A stretch of DNA of 64,000 nucleotides, from positions 186,001-250,000 of the forward strand of contig CACWLL010000006.1 of NCBI GenBank assembly GCA_902761735.1. Direction: 5' to 3'. Origin of the DNA: an uncultured bacterium (GTDB lineage: Bacteria > Cyanobacteriota > Vampirovibrionia > Gastranaerophilales > Gastranaerophilaceae). Below, piece after piece: positions 62,125 through 64,000 of this stretch. Positions within the stretch are counted from its first letter, which is position 1. Every line of letters starts with the position of its first letter. The translations under genes were made by a program, and so were the position numbers. The notes under the pieces are model-generated. The model searched no databases. It saw nothing but the letters and a program-made list of their open reading frames with translations, and had not been told where the DNA came from.

Positions 62125-63735
62125 TTGAGTATTATTGTTAAATCCAGAAATGACGAAAAAACATTTTCTTCCAAAGCTCTTATAAATGTTGGAACAAATC
62201 CGAAGTGCGACGTTTTTTTAGAGTTGGATTATGATATTCTTTTAACGGTGCAGTATAATCCTGAAACTTCAACATGCAATGTAATAAATAATTTTAAGAG
62301 TCCAAATATTTTATATAAAGGCGAAATTTTAACAAAAATTTCAGTAGAAAATGCCTGTAAAATAACTTTTAGGGACAGTGAAGAATATCTTGAAGTTTTA
62401 TTATCTCAGAATAATAGCGGCAGAGATGGACTTTCTTCTTTGGATAGTGTTGTCTTATCTGATGATAAATTAAAAGAATTATACGGAGATGATGAATTTT
62501 CCGAAATCAAAATTAAACTTGAACAAGCAAGAGAGCCAATAGAGAAAGCTCGTATTGCAATTATTAAGCAAGTTGCACATCCTATTCAAGAATTAAAGTC
62601 TAAAATAAAGGCAAATATGCGTACAAGTATCATAATGCATATTGCATTGTACTTTGCAGCTCTTTTGAGTGCTTTTGCTGTTGCAAATTATTTGATGGGT
62701 TTGTCTGTGCAGGAGGCTGTAAAACATGTATATCTTGCAACAAATATTCAGGCATGGGTTGTTTATTCCTTCGTAATACTTGCAGTATGTTTGATGCTTA
62801 AGCAGGGCGTATTTCTTTTCTTGAATGAAAAAACGCTAAAAAATGCAACATCCTCCGCTAAAATTGCCAAAAATTTTATGCTAGGAATTTCTGCTTTATT
62901 TATTGTTGGTATATATGCGGTAAATCTCACATATTACGGTGCAATAAGTGATTTTGCCGGATTTGCATTATTTATAACTTTGTTTATGGTAGGTGCCATG
63001 ACGGCTCTTGCAGTTGCATGCGGTTACTTTAAGGCTAATAGTGATACTTATAATTCAATGCTATATAAATTTGAATTTAGAGAAGACTTTGAAAGTATAA
63101 TAAAGGCATATAGAATATGGATTGAACGATATGCAAACAGCCTTTCAAAAAATAAATTGGACAAAATTAAAGACAGAATGTTCCTTCTTCAAATTGAGGG
63201 AGTTGTAGAAACTGTAATAGGTATTTTGACTGCACCTTTCCTGGCATATGGAGTTTCAAATACTTTGGCCATGTGTTTCCCTGAGGCTGCGGGATGGACA
63301 AGAATTTCAGGCTTCCGATTCAGTCCTGTATTTTTGGTTTTAGCTACGTTTCTTATAATATTTGCATTTTTCTCATTTGTAAATGCTTTTGTTGCCGGGA
63401 AAAAAGTAAAAGCATCTGAGGTTATTAAGCAGGATGGGTTTAGTGATTTTAAGCAGCATGGGGTTAATATTTTAGGTTTAGAGGGGGCAAGGAAATTTGA
63501 ATCAGACAAGAAATTATTTCTTGCGATTGCTTGTTCCATCGTATTTATCGAATTTATGATGAATATCTCATATTTTATGACAGAAATGGGTGAAGAAACT
63601 AAGGGTGTCTTTTTAAGTCTTGTTGCTGCACTTGTTCCTACTGCACTATTGATTGCGGAAACATTGATGTTGGCAGAATCAAGGTTTAAAATTGAGGCTC
63701 ACGATGAGTTACTCTCTAAATTGGATAAAGAATAA
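62125..63735 (+). CDS. Multi-pass membrane protein with degenerate FHA-like N-terminus
   Basis: 536 residues from a TTG with AGGA upstream. Residues 1-95 look like an FHA fold (ALINVGTNPKCDVFLELDYDI, then SPNILYKGEILTKISVENACKITF), but the phosphopeptide-binding Arg of the usual GR and the later Ser/His are missing, so phosphothreonine binding is unlikely. A helical linker (about 115-165) is followed by about eight membrane helices between 170 and 520 with a cytosolic helix-rich loop (about 305-350). No family recognised. 10 bp after the VWA gene. Confidence 0.8.
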   Translation: MSIIVKSRNDEKTFSSKALINVGTNPKCDVFLELDYDILLTVQYNPETSTCNVINNFKSPNILYKGEILTKISVENACKITFRDSEEYLEVLLSQNNSGRDGLSSLDSVVLSDDKLKELYGDDEFSEIKIKLEQAREPIEKARIAIIKQVAHPIQELKSKIKANMRTSIIMHIALYFAALLSAFAVANYLMGLSVQEAVKHVYLATNIQAWVVYSFVILAVCLMLKQGVFLFLNEKTLKNATSSAKIAKNFMLGISALFIVGIYAVNLTYYGAISDFAGFALFITLFMVGAMTALAVACGYFKANSDTYNSMLYKFEFREDFESIIKAYRIWIERYANSLSKNKLDKIKDRMFLLQIEGVVETVIGILTAPFLAYGVSNTLAMCFPEAAGWTRISGFRFSPVFLVLATFLIIFAFFSFVNAFVAGKKVKASEVIKQDGFSDFKQHGVNILGLEGARKFESDKKLFLAIACSIVFIEFMMNISYFMTEMGEETKGVFLSLVAALVPTALLIAETLMLAESRFKIEAHDELLSKLDKE

Positions 63736-63741
63736 ACTATT

Positions 63742-64000
63742 ATGAAAGCTATTATATCTTTTTTTACAATTTTAATAACGATTATATCTTTGTTTATGCT
63801 GGTAAATAAACCGGTTTTGCATAAGCATTTTATAATTGAGCCATCAAATTTTAAACTTGCAAGTGTAAATCAGCGCCCTAGAGATACGCAATGTGTAAGA
63901 CTTTTTAAAATTGGTGACGTCGTCAAATCTAAAAATACGGCTGACTCGAATTCTCGTGAAGCAAAGATTATTTATGATGATGAATCTCCTATTATACCAT
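63742..64000 (+). CDS. Membrane-anchored protein, 3' end outside window
   Basis: The ATG lies 6 bp after the stop of the previous gene. The first 86 residues are seen. One N-terminal membrane helix (IISFFTILITIISLFMLVN) is followed by a polar part with one Cys (RPRDTQCVRLFKIGDVVKS). No family recognised. Third gene of the VWA operon; the reading frame is still open at the window end. Confidence 0.75.
   Translation, partial: MKAIISFFTILITIISLFMLVNKPVLHKHFIIEPSNFKLASVNQRPRDTQCVRLFKIGDVVKSKNTADSNSREAKIIYDDESPIIP

Noticed and set aside
1-64000. CRISPR arrays, tRNA, rRNA, prophage or insertion-sequence genes
   Set aside because: Gaps were read for regular spaced repeats, tRNA T-loop signatures and transposase or phage genes; none was found.

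Overview
The window looks like chromosome of a low-GC, non-photosynthetic relative of cyanobacteria (Vampirovibrionia/Melainabacteria, probably the gut order Gastranaerophilales). The evidence: RNA polymerase beta' is split into rpoC1 and rpoC2, with an insert of about 650 residues in the trigger loop as in cyanobacteria; one response regulator closely resembles cyanobacterial RpaA; there is a PBS-lyase-type HEAT-repeat protein, an SLH-domain surface protein, an outer-membrane porin and type IV pilus assembly proteins. No photosynthesis gene, phage, IS element, CRISPR array, rRNA or tRNA was seen.

Layout. 1-9.5 kb: end of valS, a PAS/GAF sensor kinase, a HEAT-repeat protein, murA with a coupled small protein, aroQ and asd, two lineage-type hypothetical genes, and intergenic repeats plus a candidate small RNA. 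9.5-18.6 kb: rpoB-rpoC1-rpoC2. 18.7-30.7 kb: DUF3137 membrane protein, speD, rpaA-like regulator, panD, glyS, a small protein, cysE, tag, an SLH protein with a cysteine-rich head, an organophosphate-type MFS transporter, a DEDDh exonuclease and thioredoxin. 30.9-43.3 kb: a very large acidic protein of unknown function, radA, a PrsA/SurA-like foldase, mfd, an MlaFE-type lipid ABC transporter and a porin. 43.4-51.9 kb: an Orn/Lys/Arg-type decarboxylase, comF, a radical SAM protein, pilO and a pilM-pilN fusion, nadA, an rRNA methyltransferase and the primary-type sigma factor. 52-64 kb: a peptide ABC transporter (binding protein and two permeases, no ATPase), mgtC, an 831-residue protein of unknown function, an aminotransferase, plsY, and an operon of a VWA protein, a degenerate-FHA membrane protein and a third membrane protein cut by the window end.

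Together these are mostly housekeeping genes (transcription, DNA repair, envelope and lysine/DAP, CoA, NAD and polyamine synthesis) with DNA-uptake-related genes (comF, radA, pilMN, pilO) dispersed among them.

The most interesting signals are regulatory. Three intergenic 18-bp boxes match the cyanobacterial HLR1 consensus, each about 50-60 bp upstream of a plausible start of transcription of an uncharacterised gene. Seven genes have a -10 box exactly 6 nt before the ATG, so their mRNAs are probably leaderless. A roughly 100-nt minus-strand RNA candidate upstream of aroQ has a promoter, a 5' hairpin, an unpaired anti-Shine-Dalgarno stretch and a terminator, a plan like cyanobacterial Yfr1. All functional calls are from reading the sequence; no database search was run.
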